A stretch of 64,000 bases of DNA from Duganella guangzhouensis (GCF_009674535.1 NZ_WKJK01000018.1:1-64000), one strand, 5' to 3'; positions 43,483 to 52,696 are shown, counted from the first letter of the stretch. The notes: a model not told the origin generated them from the letters alone. Program-made: numbers and translations.

Positions 43483-44158
43483 CGCCGTCCTCCGGCAGCG
43501 CCAGGCGGAAGCCGCGTCCGCGCACGGTAGCGATCAGCGCCGGCATGCCTGGTTCATCGACTTTGCGGCGCAGGTTCTTGATATGCACGTCCATCAGGTT
43601 GTCGATGGCGATCAGGTCGGCGTGCCAGACGTGTTCCGCCAGCTGTTGGCGGCTGACCACCGCGCCGGTGTGGCGCATGAACAGTTCCAGGATGGCGTAT
43701 TCCTTGGGCGTGAGGTCGAGCTTTACGCGGCCGCGATTGACGGCGCGGCTGGCTGGGTCCAGCACCAGGTCGGCCACCTGCAACGCCGCTGGCTGCAGGC
43801 GTTCGGCGCGGCGCAGCAGGGCGCGCACGCGTGCCAGCAGTTCATCGAAGACGAAGGGCTTGGTCAGGTAGTCGTCGGCGCCGGTATTCAGGCCGGTAAT
43901 GCGGTCGGTGACGGCGTCGCGCGCGGTCAGCATCAGCACTGGCAGGTTGTGGCCGGCCTGGCGCCATTCGGCGCACAGCGTCACGCCGTCCTTACCGGGC
44001 ATCATCCAGTCCAGGATGGCCATGTCGAACTGCGCTAGCGGCAGCGGCGCCGCCTCCTGCGCCGAATGGGCGACCGTCACCACGAAGCCTTCTTCTTCCA
44101 GCCCCCGCGCCAGCAGCCGCGCTGCCTTGTGATCGTCTTCTACCAACAGAATGTGCAT
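43475..44158 (-). CDS. OmpR-family response regulator of efflux module 2
   Basis: A 227-residue regulator. The receiver has EDD, Asp51 in AILDWMMPGKDG and the KPF segment; the winged helix (about 130-220) has the MDVHIKNLRRKVD recognition region. This pattern is common in CusR/QseB-like regulators. The ATG at 44158 gives MHILLVEDDHKA. It is divergent from adaptor 2, 106 bases away. Confidence 0.92.
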   Translation of the reverse strand: MHILLVEDDHKAARLLARGLEEEGFVVTVAHSAQEAAPLPLAQFDMAILDWMMPGKDGVTLCAEWRQAGHNLPVLMLTARDAVTDRITGLNTGADDYLTKPFVFDELLARVRALLRRAERLQPAALQVADLVLDPASRAVNRGRVKLDLTPKEYAILELFMRHTGAVVSRQQLAEHVWHADLIAIDNLMDVHIKNLRRKVDEPGMPALIATVRGRGFRLALPEDGDA

Positions 44159-44190
44159 GGCCCGAGTATAGCAGCGTCGCGTCGGGCCTT

Positions 44191-44210
44191 TCCTGAAGAA
44201 GAATTCAGGA
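44191..44210. promoter_or_regulatory. Palindromic TCCTGAA-N6-TTCAGGA operator candidate
   Basis: Perfect 7-base arms (44191-44197 and 44204-44210) around a 6-base spacer in the gap between response regulator 2 and adaptor 2. The core hexamer TTCAGG is the same as the one repeated in the module 1 gap. It is probably a regulator site; the protein that binds is inferred. Confidence 0.5.
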
Positions 44211-44264
44211 TGCGGTGCAGCATAAAAATTTAACATCTCGGCTGTGTAAAAAGAGAGGACTGCC

Positions 44265-45449
44265 ATGAACAAGACCCCGCTGAAGAATTTTTATCTGCCC
44301 AGCCTCGTTGCCATTGCCGCTGTCGCGCTGACCGGCTGGAGTCTGGTGGGCCTGCACGCCAAGGAAGCGCCGGCGCCGGAACCGGTGGCCGCGCTGGTGC
44401 ACGACGGCGAAGTGCTGCGCATACCGGAGCGGTCGCCGTTGCGGCGGTCGCTGGTGGTGGCGGCCATGCCTGAGCAAAGCGTGTCGGTGCCGTTTACGCT
44501 GCCGGCGGTGGTGGAGGCCGATCCGGCGCGGCTGGCGCGTGTGCTGCCGCCGCTGGCCGGGCGCATCGTCCGCCTCAACAAGCAATTGGGCGACGCGGTC
44601 AGGGCGGGCGAGGTGCTGTTCGTGATCGATGCACCGGATTTCGCGCAGGCGAATGCGGATGCGGCCAAGGCGCAATCGGCGCTGTTGCTGGCGCGCCGTA
44701 ATCTGGAGCGTCAGCGCGAGCTGGCGCGTTCCGATATCGCGGCCGGCCGCGATGTCGAGCAGGCGCAGAGCGATTACGAGCAGGCCGCCAGCGAGGCCGC
44801 CCGCGCGACGGCACGGCTGGCACAGGCCGGCGGCGCAGCGCACGGCGGCTCGGGTGGCGTTGGGGCCGGTGCCGCAGCCGACGGCCGCACGGCGGGCGGT
44901 GGCCAGTTGGCGGTGCGCTCGCCGCTCTCCGGTCGCGTGGTGGCATTGGCTGCCACCGAAGGCGCTTACTGGAACGACGCCACCGCGCCGCTGATGACGG
45001 TGGCCGATCTGTCCAAAGTCTATATCAGCGCCAATGCGCAGGAAAAGGATTTGGCGCAGCTGTACGTCGGTCAGCAGGCGTCGGTGCGGCTGGACGCCTA
45101 TCCCGCGCCACTGAAAGGCCAGGTGGCTTACGTGGGCGAGATGCTGGATGCGGACACCCGCACGGTCAAGGTGCGCCTGCCTTTCGATAACCGCGATGGC
45201 CGCCTCAAGCCCGGCATGTTTGCCGAGGCCACGCTCGAGGCGCGCCCGCATGCGGGCATTGTGGTGCCGATGTCGGCGGTGATACAGAGCGGTTTCTCCA
45301 GCCGTGCCTTTGTCGAGGTCAAGCCGTGGCAGTTCGCGCCGCGCGACCTGAAGCTGGGCGCGCAGATCGGTGAGCAAGTGGAAGTGCTGTCTGGCCTGAA
45401 GCCGGGCGAGCGCGTGGTGGTCAAGGATGGAGTGCTGCTGAATGATTGA
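44265..45449 (+). CDS. RND efflux periplasmic adaptor subunit (module 2)
   Basis: A 394-residue membrane-fusion protein, CzcB/CusB-like. An N-terminal helix (about 10-28) is followed by the lipoyl half GRIVRLNKQLGDAVRAGEVL region (about 97-116), a hairpin, a Gly/Ala-rich insert (about 186-212), a second lipoyl half, then barrel and membrane-proximal domains. AGAGAGGA precedes the ATG. It overlaps the pump start by 8 bases. Confidence 0.88.
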   Translation: MNKTPLKNFYLPSLVAIAAVALTGWSLVGLHAKEAPAPEPVAALVHDGEVLRIPERSPLRRSLVVAAMPEQSVSVPFTLPAVVEADPARLARVLPPLAGRIVRLNKQLGDAVRAGEVLFVIDAPDFAQANADAAKAQSALLLARRNLERQRELARSDIAAGRDVEQAQSDYEQAASEAARATARLAQAGGAAHGGSGGVGAGAAADGRTAGGGQLAVRSPLSGRVVALAATEGAYWNDATAPLMTVADLSKVYISANAQEKDLAQLYVGQQASVRLDAYPAPLKGQVAYVGEMLDADTRTVKVRLPFDNRDGRLKPGMFAEATLEARPHAGIVVPMSAVIQSGFSSRAFVEVKPWQFAPRDLKLGAQIGEQVEVLSGLKPGERVVVKDGVLLND

Positions 45450-48400
45450 ACGTCTCGTCACCCTGTGCTTTAACCGGCGCGGCATTGTCTCGCTGATCTT
45501 CCTGATGGTGGCGCTGTATGGCGGCTATTGCTGGACCCAGCTGCCGCTGGAAGCCTATCCGGATATCGCCGACACCACCTCGCAGGTGGTCACCCAGGTC
45601 AACGGCCTGGCCGCCGAGGAAGTCGAACAGCAGATCACCATTCCGCTGGAGCGCGAGATCATGGGCACGCCCGGCATGCATGTGATGCGCTCGAAGTCGA
45701 CCTTCGGCCTGTCGCTGATTACCGTGGTGTTCCAGGATGGCGCCGAGGATTACTGGTCGCGCCAGCGGCTGCAGGAACGCATCGCCGGCGTCAGCCTGCC
45801 GTATGGCGCGCAGCCGTCGCTGGACCCTCTGACCTCGCCGATCGGTGAAATCTACCGCTATACGCTGGAATCGAAGACGCGCGACCTGCGCGAGTTGTCG
45901 GAGCTGCAGCGCTGGAAGGTGATCCCGCGCCTGAAACAGGCGGCCGGTGTGGTCGATGTCAGCAATTTCGGCGGCATCACCACCCAGTTCCTGCTGGAGT
46001 TCGATCCGGCCAAACTGTCCAAGTACAACCTGTCGCTGACGCAGATCACGCAGGCCATCTCCGCCAATAACGCCAATGCCGGCGGCAGTGTGCTGACGCG
46101 CGGCGAGCAGGGGCTGGTGGTGCGCGGCGTCGGCCTGATTCATAACCTGGACGATCTGGGTAACATCGTGGTCACGCAGAAGGATGGCGTGCCGGTATTG
46201 GTCAAGGATCTGGGCAACGTCACGCTGGGGCAGCAGGAGCGCCACGGTGTGCTGGGCAAGGATCATGTGTCCGACACCGTATCCGGCATCGTGCTGCTGC
46301 TGAAGAACGAGAATCCATCGCGCGTGATCGCTGGCGTGCACGAGGCGGTACAGGATCTGAACGATCATCTGCTGCCCAAGGATGTGAAAGTGGTGCCCTA
46401 CATGGACCGCAGCACGCTGGTGGACGCCACTGTGCACACGGTTGGCAAGACTTTGGTGGAAGGCGTGGTGCTGGTGACGCTGGTGCTGGTGCTGTTCCTC
46501 GGCAGCCCGCGCGCGGCGCTGATCGCGGCGGCGGCGATTCCGGTGTCGTTGATGATCGCCTTCATCCTGATGCATCACTTTAAAATCCCGGCCAATCTGC
46601 TGTCGCTGGGCGCGATCGACTTCGGCATCATTGTCGATGGTGCGATCTTTGTGCTGGAGGCGATCCTGCGCAAGCGCGAGGAACAGCCGGATGGTCTGAT
46701 GTCCGCCAAGTCCGCCATGCAGGCGACGCTGCAGGTGATGCGGCCGACGTTCTTCGGCATGCTGGTGATTATGATCGCTTATCTGCCGCTGTTCGCGTTC
46801 CAACGCATCGAGTACAAGCTGTTTTCACCGATGGCGTTCGCGGTGGGCTTTGCCCTGCTTGGCGCGCTGCTGATGACCATGATGCTGATACCGGGCATGG
46901 CTTTCTGGGCATTCCGCAAGCCGCGCAAGATCTTCCACAATCCGCTGCTGGAGTGGCTGATGCCGCGTTACGAAAGCCTGCTGCAACGGCTGGTCGGCAA
47001 GTCGCGGCTGGTGCTGGCACTGGCCGTCGCCACGCTGGTCGGCGTGGTGCTGCTGGGCGGTGCCATCGGCCGCGACTTCCTGCCGACGCTGGACGAAGGC
47101 TCGATCTGGCTGCAGGTGACGCTGCCGCCGGGGATTTCGTTGACCAAGGCGACCCAGATGGCCGACGCGCTGCGCGAGGAAACGCTGAAGGAGCCGCAGG
47201 TGGCGCATGTGGTGACGCAGCTGGGCCGCAATGACGAGGGCACCGATCCGTTCACGCCGTCGCATATCGAATGTGCGGTGACGCTGCATCCGTACAGCGA
47301 ATGGCCGTCGGGCATGAGCAAGCAGGATCTGATCGACAAGCTGGCGGCGCGCTTCCGCGAGCTGCCACGCACCGATGTCGGTTTCTCGCAGCCGATGATC
47401 GACGGTGTGCTGGACAAGCTGGCCGGCGCGCACAGCGATCTGGTGGTGAAGGTGTATGGCGAGGACTTCCACCAGACTCGCAAGCTGGCCAGCGCGGTGG
47501 AGCATCTGTTGCGCACCGTACCGGGTGCCGAGGATGTGATTATCGACCAGGAGCCGCCGCTGCCGCAGGTGCGTATCGACGTTGATCGCGCCGCCGCCGC
47601 GCGGCTGGGCATCAATGTGGCGGACGTGATGGCACTGATCCAGACCGGCATCGGCGGCAGTCCGGTGGCGCAAGTGTTCGTGGATGACCGCAGCTACGAT
47701 GTGGCGGCGCGCTTCAGCGGCAATACCCGCAACAATCCGCAGGCCATCGGCGATCTGGTATTGAACGCGGCGAACGGCGCGCATGTGGCGTTGGCGCAGG
47801 TGGCGCATATCAGCCTGGCCGAGGGCGAGACCACCATCACGCGCGAGATGAACCGGCGTCACCTGACGGTGCGGACCAATTTGCGTGGCCGCGACCTGTC
47901 GTCGTTCCTGGCGGAGGCGCAGTCGCGCATCGAGCATGAGGTGCCGTATGACCATGCGCGCTACCAGATTACCTGGGGCGGGCAGTTCGAGAATCAGCAG
48001 CGCGCGCAGGCGCGGCTGGCGGTGATCGTGCCGGCGGTGCTGGCGCTGATGTTTGTGATGCTGTTCTCGGAGTTCGGCAATCTGCGTCAGCCTGGCCTGA
48101 TTTTGCTGGCGGTGCCGCTGTCGCTGCTGGGCGGGCTGGTGGCGCTGCAGATGCGCGGCATGACGCTGAATGTGTCGTCGGCGGTGGGCTTTATCGCGCT
48201 GTTTGGCGTATCGGTGCTGAATGCGGTGGTGATGCTGGCGAACTTGAACCGCTGGCGCAAGCTGCTGCCTGAGGATTTGCGCTCGGCGGTCATCAACGGT
48301 GCGCGTGAGCGCGTGCGTCCGGTGTTGACCACCGCGACCGTGGCCGCGCTGGGACTGGTGCCGGCGGCGCTGGCGCACGGCTTGGGCAGCGATGTGCAAC

Positions 48401-48561
48401 GGCCGCTGGCGACGGTGGTGGTGGGCGGTCTGGTTACCGCCACCGTGCTGACGCTGGTGCTGCTGCCTGCCCTGTACTATCTGATAGAAGACCGCCACGC
48501 GCGTCGCCAGCCGGTTGAAGGCAAGGTGACGCTGGATGCGGTCGATGGAGAGCACGCATGA
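45442..48561 (+). CDS. HME-type RND efflux pump, inner-membrane component (module 2)
   Basis: A 1039-residue CzcA/CusA-class pump. The helix 4 signature GAIDFGIIVDGAIFVLE has Asp393, Asp399 and Glu406. The start MIERLVTLCFNRRG, the GRDFLPTLDEGSIW segment and 12 helices fit the class. It is a clear paralogue of the pump at 34102-37215, but the two differ in most loops, which suggests different substrates. It overlaps the outer-membrane factor by four bases. Confidence 0.9.
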   Translation: MIERLVTLCFNRRGIVSLIFLMVALYGGYCWTQLPLEAYPDIADTTSQVVTQVNGLAAEEVEQQITIPLEREIMGTPGMHVMRSKSTFGLSLITVVFQDGAEDYWSRQRLQERIAGVSLPYGAQPSLDPLTSPIGEIYRYTLESKTRDLRELSELQRWKVIPRLKQAAGVVDVSNFGGITTQFLLEFDPAKLSKYNLSLTQITQAISANNANAGGSVLTRGEQGLVVRGVGLIHNLDDLGNIVVTQKDGVPVLVKDLGNVTLGQQERHGVLGKDHVSDTVSGIVLLLKNENPSRVIAGVHEAVQDLNDHLLPKDVKVVPYMDRSTLVDATVHTVGKTLVEGVVLVTLVLVLFLGSPRAALIAAAAIPVSLMIAFILMHHFKIPANLLSLGAIDFGIIVDGAIFVLEAILRKREEQPDGLMSAKSAMQATLQVMRPTFFGMLVIMIAYLPLFAFQRIEYKLFSPMAFAVGFALLGALLMTMMLIPGMAFWAFRKPRKIFHNPLLEWLMPRYESLLQRLVGKSRLVLALAVATLVGVVLLGGAIGRDFLPTLDEGSIWLQVTLPPGISLTKATQMADALREETLKEPQVAHVVTQLGRNDEGTDPFTPSHIECAVTLHPYSEWPSGMSKQDLIDKLAARFRELPRTDVGFSQPMIDGVLDKLAGAHSDLVVKVYGEDFHQTRKLASAVEHLLRTVPGAEDVIIDQEPPLPQVRIDVDRAAAARLGINVADVMALIQTGIGGSPVAQVFVDDRSYDVAARFSGNTRNNPQAIGDLVLNAANGAHVALAQVAHISLAEGETTITREMNRRHLTVRTNLRGRDLSSFLAEAQSRIEHEVPYDHARYQITWGGQFENQQRAQARLAVIVPAVLALMFVMLFSEFGNLRQPGLILLAVPLSLLGGLVALQMRGMTLNVSSAVGFIALFGVSVLNAVVMLANLNRWRKLLPEDLRSAVINGARERVRPVLTTATVAALGLVPAALAHGLGSDVQRPLATVVVGGLVTATVLTLVLLPALYYLIEDRHARRQPVEGKVTLDAVDGEHA

Positions 48562-50117
48562 TGAAACTGAATTTTTCCGCTATTGCTGTAGCTGTGCTGT
48601 TGAGCGGCTGTGCGGCTGGCCCGGATTTCGTCCATCCCGCCGCGCCGTCGGTGGCGCGCTACACCGTCGAGCCGCTGACTGGCGATAGCGGTGCGCAGCG
48701 GCTGGTGGCCGGGCAGGACGTGCCGTCCCGCTGGTGGACGCTGTTCGGCTCCGACGAGCTGAATGCGCTGGTGGATGCCGCGCTGGCTGCCAATCCTGAT
48801 TTGCAGGCGGCGGAAGCTGGCCTGCGAGCGGCGCGCGAACTGGCAGCGGCGCAGCGGGGCGCGTATGCTCCCAGCGTCGATCTGCAATTGACGCCGAGCC
48901 GTCAGCAGGTGGCCGATTCGCTGTCCAGCCCCACCGCGTCCGGCACCAATCTGTACACGCTGCACACGGCGCAGCTGAACATCGGTTACGCGCCGGATGT
49001 CTTCGGCGGCACGCGCCGGGCGGTGGAGCAGGGCGATGCGCAAGCCGATGTCGCCCGCGCCCAGCGCGATGCAGCCCGGCTGACATTGGTCTCGAACCTG
49101 GTGCTGGCCGCCATTAATGAGGCCTCGCTGCACGCGCAGCTCGACCTGCAGCGTAGCCTGACGGACAGCGCTCGCCAGCAGATGGATGCGGTCCGCAAGC
49201 AGCAACAAGCCGGCCAGCTCGGCGCGGCCGACGTGGCGGCGCAAGAAGCCTTGCTGGCACAAGCCGAAGCCGGCCTGCCGCCGCTGGAGAAGCAATTGGC
49301 GCAGCAGCGCAATCTGCTGGCCGTGCTGACCGGGCGTCTGCCTGGCGATGACGATGGCAACGGCGCCGCGCACCGCAGCAGCAAGGCGGACGCTATCCGC
49401 GAGGGCGCGGGCGACCACGGGGGCAGCCCAGAGCACGGAGCGGGGCGCGAAGCGGGAGGCGAAGCGAGGCACGCGGTCGACGGCGGCCACGCCGCCCTGC
49501 GCCTGGACTTCGCCAGCCTGCGTCTACCGGAGCAACTGCCACTTAGTCTGCCGGCGCGGCTGGTCGAGCAGCGGCCGGATATCCGCGCCGCCGAGGCTCA
49601 ACTGCACGCGGCCAGCGCGGCGATCGGCATCGCGCAGGCCGCGCGCCTGCCCGACATCTCGCTGAACGCGACACTGGGTAGCTCCGCGCTGACCACCGGC
49701 ACGCTGTTCAACGCCGGCACCGGCTTCTGGAGCATCGGCGCGAACCTGGTGCAGCCGCTATTCCATGGCGGCGCCTTGATGCATCAGCAGCGTGCGGCGG
49801 AAGCCAGCTATGAACAGTCGGCCGCGCAGTACCGCTGCACCGTGCTGACCGCATTCCAGAACGTGGCCGACACGCTGCACGCCATCGACGCTGACGCGCG
49901 CGGCCTGCGCGCCTCTGCCAACGCCGAGCAGGCCGCAGCGCGCAGCCTGGCGATCGCTCAACGCCAGTGGCAGCTGGGGGCGGTGGGGCATCCCGCAGTG
50001 CTGCAGGCCGAACAAGCGTACCGCCAGGCGGTGATGGGATTGGCGCAGGCGCAAACGGCGCGCTACGCCGACACGGTCGCGCTGTTCCAGGCGCTGGGGG
50101 GCGGCTGGGCCGAGTAG
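48558..50117 (+). CDS. RND efflux outer-membrane factor, NodT/CusC family (module 2), with insertion
   Basis: A 519-residue TolC-like lipoprotein (lipobox VLLSGCAAG). Family marks are YAPDVFGGTRR and LVEQRPDIRAAEAQLHAAS. Compared with the module 1 homologue (486 residues) it has a hydrophilic, Gly/Asp/His/Arg-rich insertion of about 45 residues around 264-310, at the linker between the two TolC halves. The surrounding sequence aligns well, so the insertion looks like an expansion and not a frameshift. Confidence 0.88.
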   Translation: MMKLNFSAIAVAVLLSGCAAGPDFVHPAAPSVARYTVEPLTGDSGAQRLVAGQDVPSRWWTLFGSDELNALVDAALAANPDLQAAEAGLRAARELAAAQRGAYAPSVDLQLTPSRQQVADSLSSPTASGTNLYTLHTAQLNIGYAPDVFGGTRRAVEQGDAQADVARAQRDAARLTLVSNLVLAAINEASLHAQLDLQRSLTDSARQQMDAVRKQQQAGQLGAADVAAQEALLAQAEAGLPPLEKQLAQQRNLLAVLTGRLPGDDDGNGAAHRSSKADAIREGAGDHGGSPEHGAGREAGGEARHAVDGGHAALRLDFASLRLPEQLPLSLPARLVEQRPDIRAAEAQLHAASAAIGIAQAARLPDISLNATLGSSALTTGTLFNAGTGFWSIGANLVQPLFHGGALMHQQRAAEASYEQSAAQYRCTVLTAFQNVADTLHAIDADARGLRASANAEQAAARSLAIAQRQWQLGAVGHPAVLQAEQAYRQAVMGLAQAQTARYADTVALFQALGGGWAE

Positions 50118-50144
50118 CTGGCCGAGTAGCGGGCCAACTAGCGG
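50109..50144. repeat. Three 12-base tandem repeats carrying both convergent stop codons
   Basis: Units GCCGAGTAGCTG, GCCGAGTAGCGG and GCCAACTAGCGG lie head to tail. The first supplies the TAG of the outer-membrane factor and the third, on the minus strand, the TAG of the LacI-type gene. Confidence 0.65.
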
Positions 50145-51148
50145 GCCGGCGCGGCCACCGAGCCGCGCCGCGTCACCGTCACCGGGAAATCGCGGCTGAT
50201 TTCATGCTGGGTGCCATAGCAAAGATTGAGCAACCAGCGCACCGCATTCTGCGTCAGCTGCTGCATCGGGATATGCACCGAGGTCAGGCCGGGCGATGAA
50301 TACTCGGCCGAATAATCGTCGTCGTAACCGACGATCGACACCTGCTCCGGCACCCGCAAACCGGCGCGATGCAAGCAAGCCATCGCCGCCACCGCCATCT
50401 CGTCATTGGCGCAGAACAGGCCCGTAAAATCGACGCCGTCGTCGAGCAACTGCTGGGCGGCGGCAAAACCGCCTTCACGCGAGAAGTCCGACGCAACCAG
50501 CCGCACCTCGTCGCGCGCGACGCCATGCCGCGCCAGCGCATCGAAAAAGCCATTCAGCCGCGCCTCGTTGTCGGAGGTGCCGGCCGGCCCCGAAATCACC
50601 GCCAGCTTGCGATGTCCAGCTTCCAGCAGCGTTTGCGCCGCCAGCTCGCCGCCATGATAATGATCCGGGTAGAACGACGACGCCTCCAGCGTTGCGCTGC
50701 GCCGATTCAGAAACGCCAGCTTGGGATGCATCTTGTGCAGCATCTGCATGTCCTCATCCAGCAGATCGTGGCCCAGCACCACGATACCGTCGCAATCGCG
50801 GCCGATCAGGAACTTCACCGCCTCGATGGCTTCCTCGCGCGGCGTGCCGTCGCCGCAGCCGGTGGCCACCACCACATGGCGGCGCATGGCGCGTAATTCG
50901 ATGTCAGTCTGTTTGAGTATGGTGCCGTAGTAGGCGCCGAAGAAGGAGGGGACGAAGATGCCGATCATGCCCAGCGATTGGGCCGACAGTGCGCGGCCGA
51001 GGGAGGACGGGCGGAAGTTCAGCTGTTCGATTGCGGCTTGCACCTTTTTCAACGACTCGGCGGACACCGGGCCGGCGCCCGAGATGGCGCGCGATGCCGT
51101 CGACATGCCGACGCCGGCAAGTATTGCGACGTCTTTCAGTGTTGCCAC
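50138..51148 (-). CDS. LacI-family transcriptional regulator
   Basis: A 336-residue LacI/GalR repressor. The helix-turn-helix start is ATLKDVAILAGVGMSTASRAISG; the hinge follows at about 45-58, then a periplasmic-binding-protein-like sugar domain (about 62-330). The GTG at 51148 is preceded by GAGGAG and puts the HTH at the very N-terminus. No sugar operon is adjacent. A matching type of operator lies before the sugar ABC operon at 26558-26571, so a link at a distance is possible. Confidence 0.9.
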   Translation of the reverse strand: MATLKDVAILAGVGMSTASRAISGAGPVSAESLKKVQAAIEQLNFRPSSLGRALSAQSLGMIGIFVPSFFGAYYGTILKQTDIELRAMRRHVVVATGCGDGTPREEAIEAVKFLIGRDCDGIVVLGHDLLDEDMQMLHKMHPKLAFLNRRSATLEASSFYPDHYHGGELAAQTLLEAGHRKLAVISGPAGTSDNEARLNGFFDALARHGVARDEVRLVASDFSREGGFAAAQQLLDDGVDFTGLFCANDEMAVAAMACLHRAGLRVPEQVSIVGYDDDYSAEYSSPGLTSVHIPMQQLTQNAVRWLLNLCYGTQHEISRDFPVTVTRRGSVAAPAR

Positions 51149-51170
51149 ACAATCTCCTCTGGTAAGCCGC

Positions 51171-51199
51171 TTCAAGCCTGTATCGTAGCATGGTATAAT
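51171..51199 (+). promoter_or_regulatory. Extended -10 promoter for rimO
   Basis: TTCAAG (51171-51176), 17-base spacer, and TATAAT (51194-51199) preceded by TGG, giving the TGnTATAAT extended -10 form. It is 42 bases before the rimO ATG. Confidence 0.6.
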
Positions 51200-51240
51200 G
51201 CTCGATTGCTCGACATTCTTGTGACGTATTAAGCAACCAT

Positions 51241-52632
51241 ATGCAATCGCAACCACTCTCCCGTCTTCCCAAGCCAGCCGCCGGCGCGCCAGCACCGAAA
51301 GTGGGCTTCGTTTCGCTCGGCTGCCCTAAAGCGCTGGTGGACTCCGAACAAATCCTGACGCAGCTGCGCGCCGAAGGTTATGAGACCGCCAAATCCTATG
51401 ACGGCGCCGATCTGGTGATCGTCAATACCTGCGGCTTCATTGACGCCGCCGTGCAGGAATCGCTGGACGCCATCGGCGAAGCGCTGGCCGAAAATGGCCG
51501 GGTGATTGTCACCGGCTGCCTGGGCGCCAAAAAAGATAGCGACGGTTCGGACCTGATCACCAAAGTGCACCCGAAAGTGCTGGCCGTGACCGGCCCGCAC
51601 GCGCTGGCTGAGGTGATGGACTCGGTGCACCACCACTTGCCGAAACCGCACGAGCCGTTCATCGACCTGATTCCGGCGCAGGGCATCAAGCTGACGCCGA
51701 AGCACTACGCTTACCTGAAAATCTCCGAAGGCTGCAACCACCGCTGCTCGTTCTGCATCATCCCGTCGATGCGCGGCGACCTGGTGTCGCGTCCTATCGG
51801 TGAGCTGATGCTGGAAGCGGAAAACCTGTTCAAGTCCGGCGTCAAGGAACTGCTGGTGATCTCGCAGGACACCTCGGCCTACGGCGTCGACGTCAAGTTC
51901 CGCACTGGTTTCTGGAACGGCCGTCCGATCAAGACCCACATGACCCAGCTGATGGAAGCGCTGGGCGAGCTGGCCAAGTCCTACGGCGCCTGGGTGCGCA
52001 TGCACTATGTGTATCCGTATCCGCACGTGGATCAAGTGATCCCGATGATGGGCGAGCACGTGCTGCCTTACCTGGATATCCCGATGCAGCACGCGCATCC
52101 GGATGTGCTGAAGCGCATGAAGCGTCCGGCCAGCGGCGAAAAGAACCTGGACCGCATCCTGGCCTGGCGCAAGATGAATCCGGACCTGACCATCCGTTCG
52201 ACCTTCATCGCCGGCTTCCCGGGCGAGACCGAAGCGGAATTCGAATACCTGCTGGACTTCCTGAAAGAAGCCCAGATCGACCGCCTGGGCTGCTTCGCCT
52301 ACTCGCCGGTGGAAGGCGCTACCGCCAACGAGCTGGCCAACCCGGTGCCGGAAGAAGTGCGCGAAGAGCGTCGTGGCCGCGTCATGCTGCTGCAGGAAGA
52401 AATCTCGAAAAGCCGCCTGAAAGCCAAAGTCGGTAAAACCGTGCGCGTGCTGATCGATGAAGTCAACCGTACCGGTGGCGTCGGCCGCTCGGCTGCGGAT
52501 GCGCCGGAAATCGACGGCGTGGTGTACGTCAAACCGCCGTTCGAACCGCATAAAAAGCTGGTGGTTGGCCAGTTCGTCGATGTGAAGATTACGACATCCG
52601 ACGCTCATGATCTGTGGGGAGAGGCACTTTAA
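51241..52632 (+). CDS. rimO: Ribosomal protein S12 methylthiotransferase RimO
   Basis: A 463-residue radical SAM enzyme that adds a methylthio group to Asp of ribosomal protein S12. It has an N-terminal MTTase domain (LGCPKALVDSE, NTCGFID, TGCLGAK), the radical SAM CNHRCSFC cluster site (Cx3Cx2C), and a C-terminal TRAM domain (about 390-460). Full length, with a strong terminator after it. Confidence 0.96.
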   Translation: MQSQPLSRLPKPAAGAPAPKVGFVSLGCPKALVDSEQILTQLRAEGYETAKSYDGADLVIVNTCGFIDAAVQESLDAIGEALAENGRVIVTGCLGAKKDSDGSDLITKVHPKVLAVTGPHALAEVMDSVHHHLPKPHEPFIDLIPAQGIKLTPKHYAYLKISEGCNHRCSFCIIPSMRGDLVSRPIGELMLEAENLFKSGVKELLVISQDTSAYGVDVKFRTGFWNGRPIKTHMTQLMEALGELAKSYGAWVRMHYVYPYPHVDQVIPMMGEHVLPYLDIPMQHAHPDVLKRMKRPASGEKNLDRILAWRKMNPDLTIRSTFIAGFPGETEAEFEYLLDFLKEAQIDRLGCFAYSPVEGATANELANPVPEEVREERRGRVMLLQEEISKSRLKAKVGKTVRVLIDEVNRTGGVGRSAADAPEIDGVVYVKPPFEPHKKLVVGQFVDVKITTSDAHDLWGEAL

Positions 52633-52651
52633 GCCATTCGTCTACTATAAT

Positions 52652-52689
52652 AAAGGCGGGCCAGCGTTCTACGCGGTCCGCCTTTTTTT
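52652..52689 (+). terminator. Rho-independent terminator after rimO
   Basis: An 11-base stem (52652-52662 with 52675-52685, one G/T wobble) of AAAGGCGG type, a 12-base loop and a run of seven T. It lies 19 bases after the rimO stop. Confidence 0.85.
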
Positions 52690-52696
52690 ACGACTG

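Noticed and set aside
46825..48555. Minus-strand open frame of 576 codons under the RND pump of module 2
   Set aside because: Same antisense artefact as in module 1.
52607..52696. Upstream in-frame extension of the creatininase-like gene
   Set aside because: It would overlap the rimO end and run through the rimO terminator, and would bury the signal peptide.
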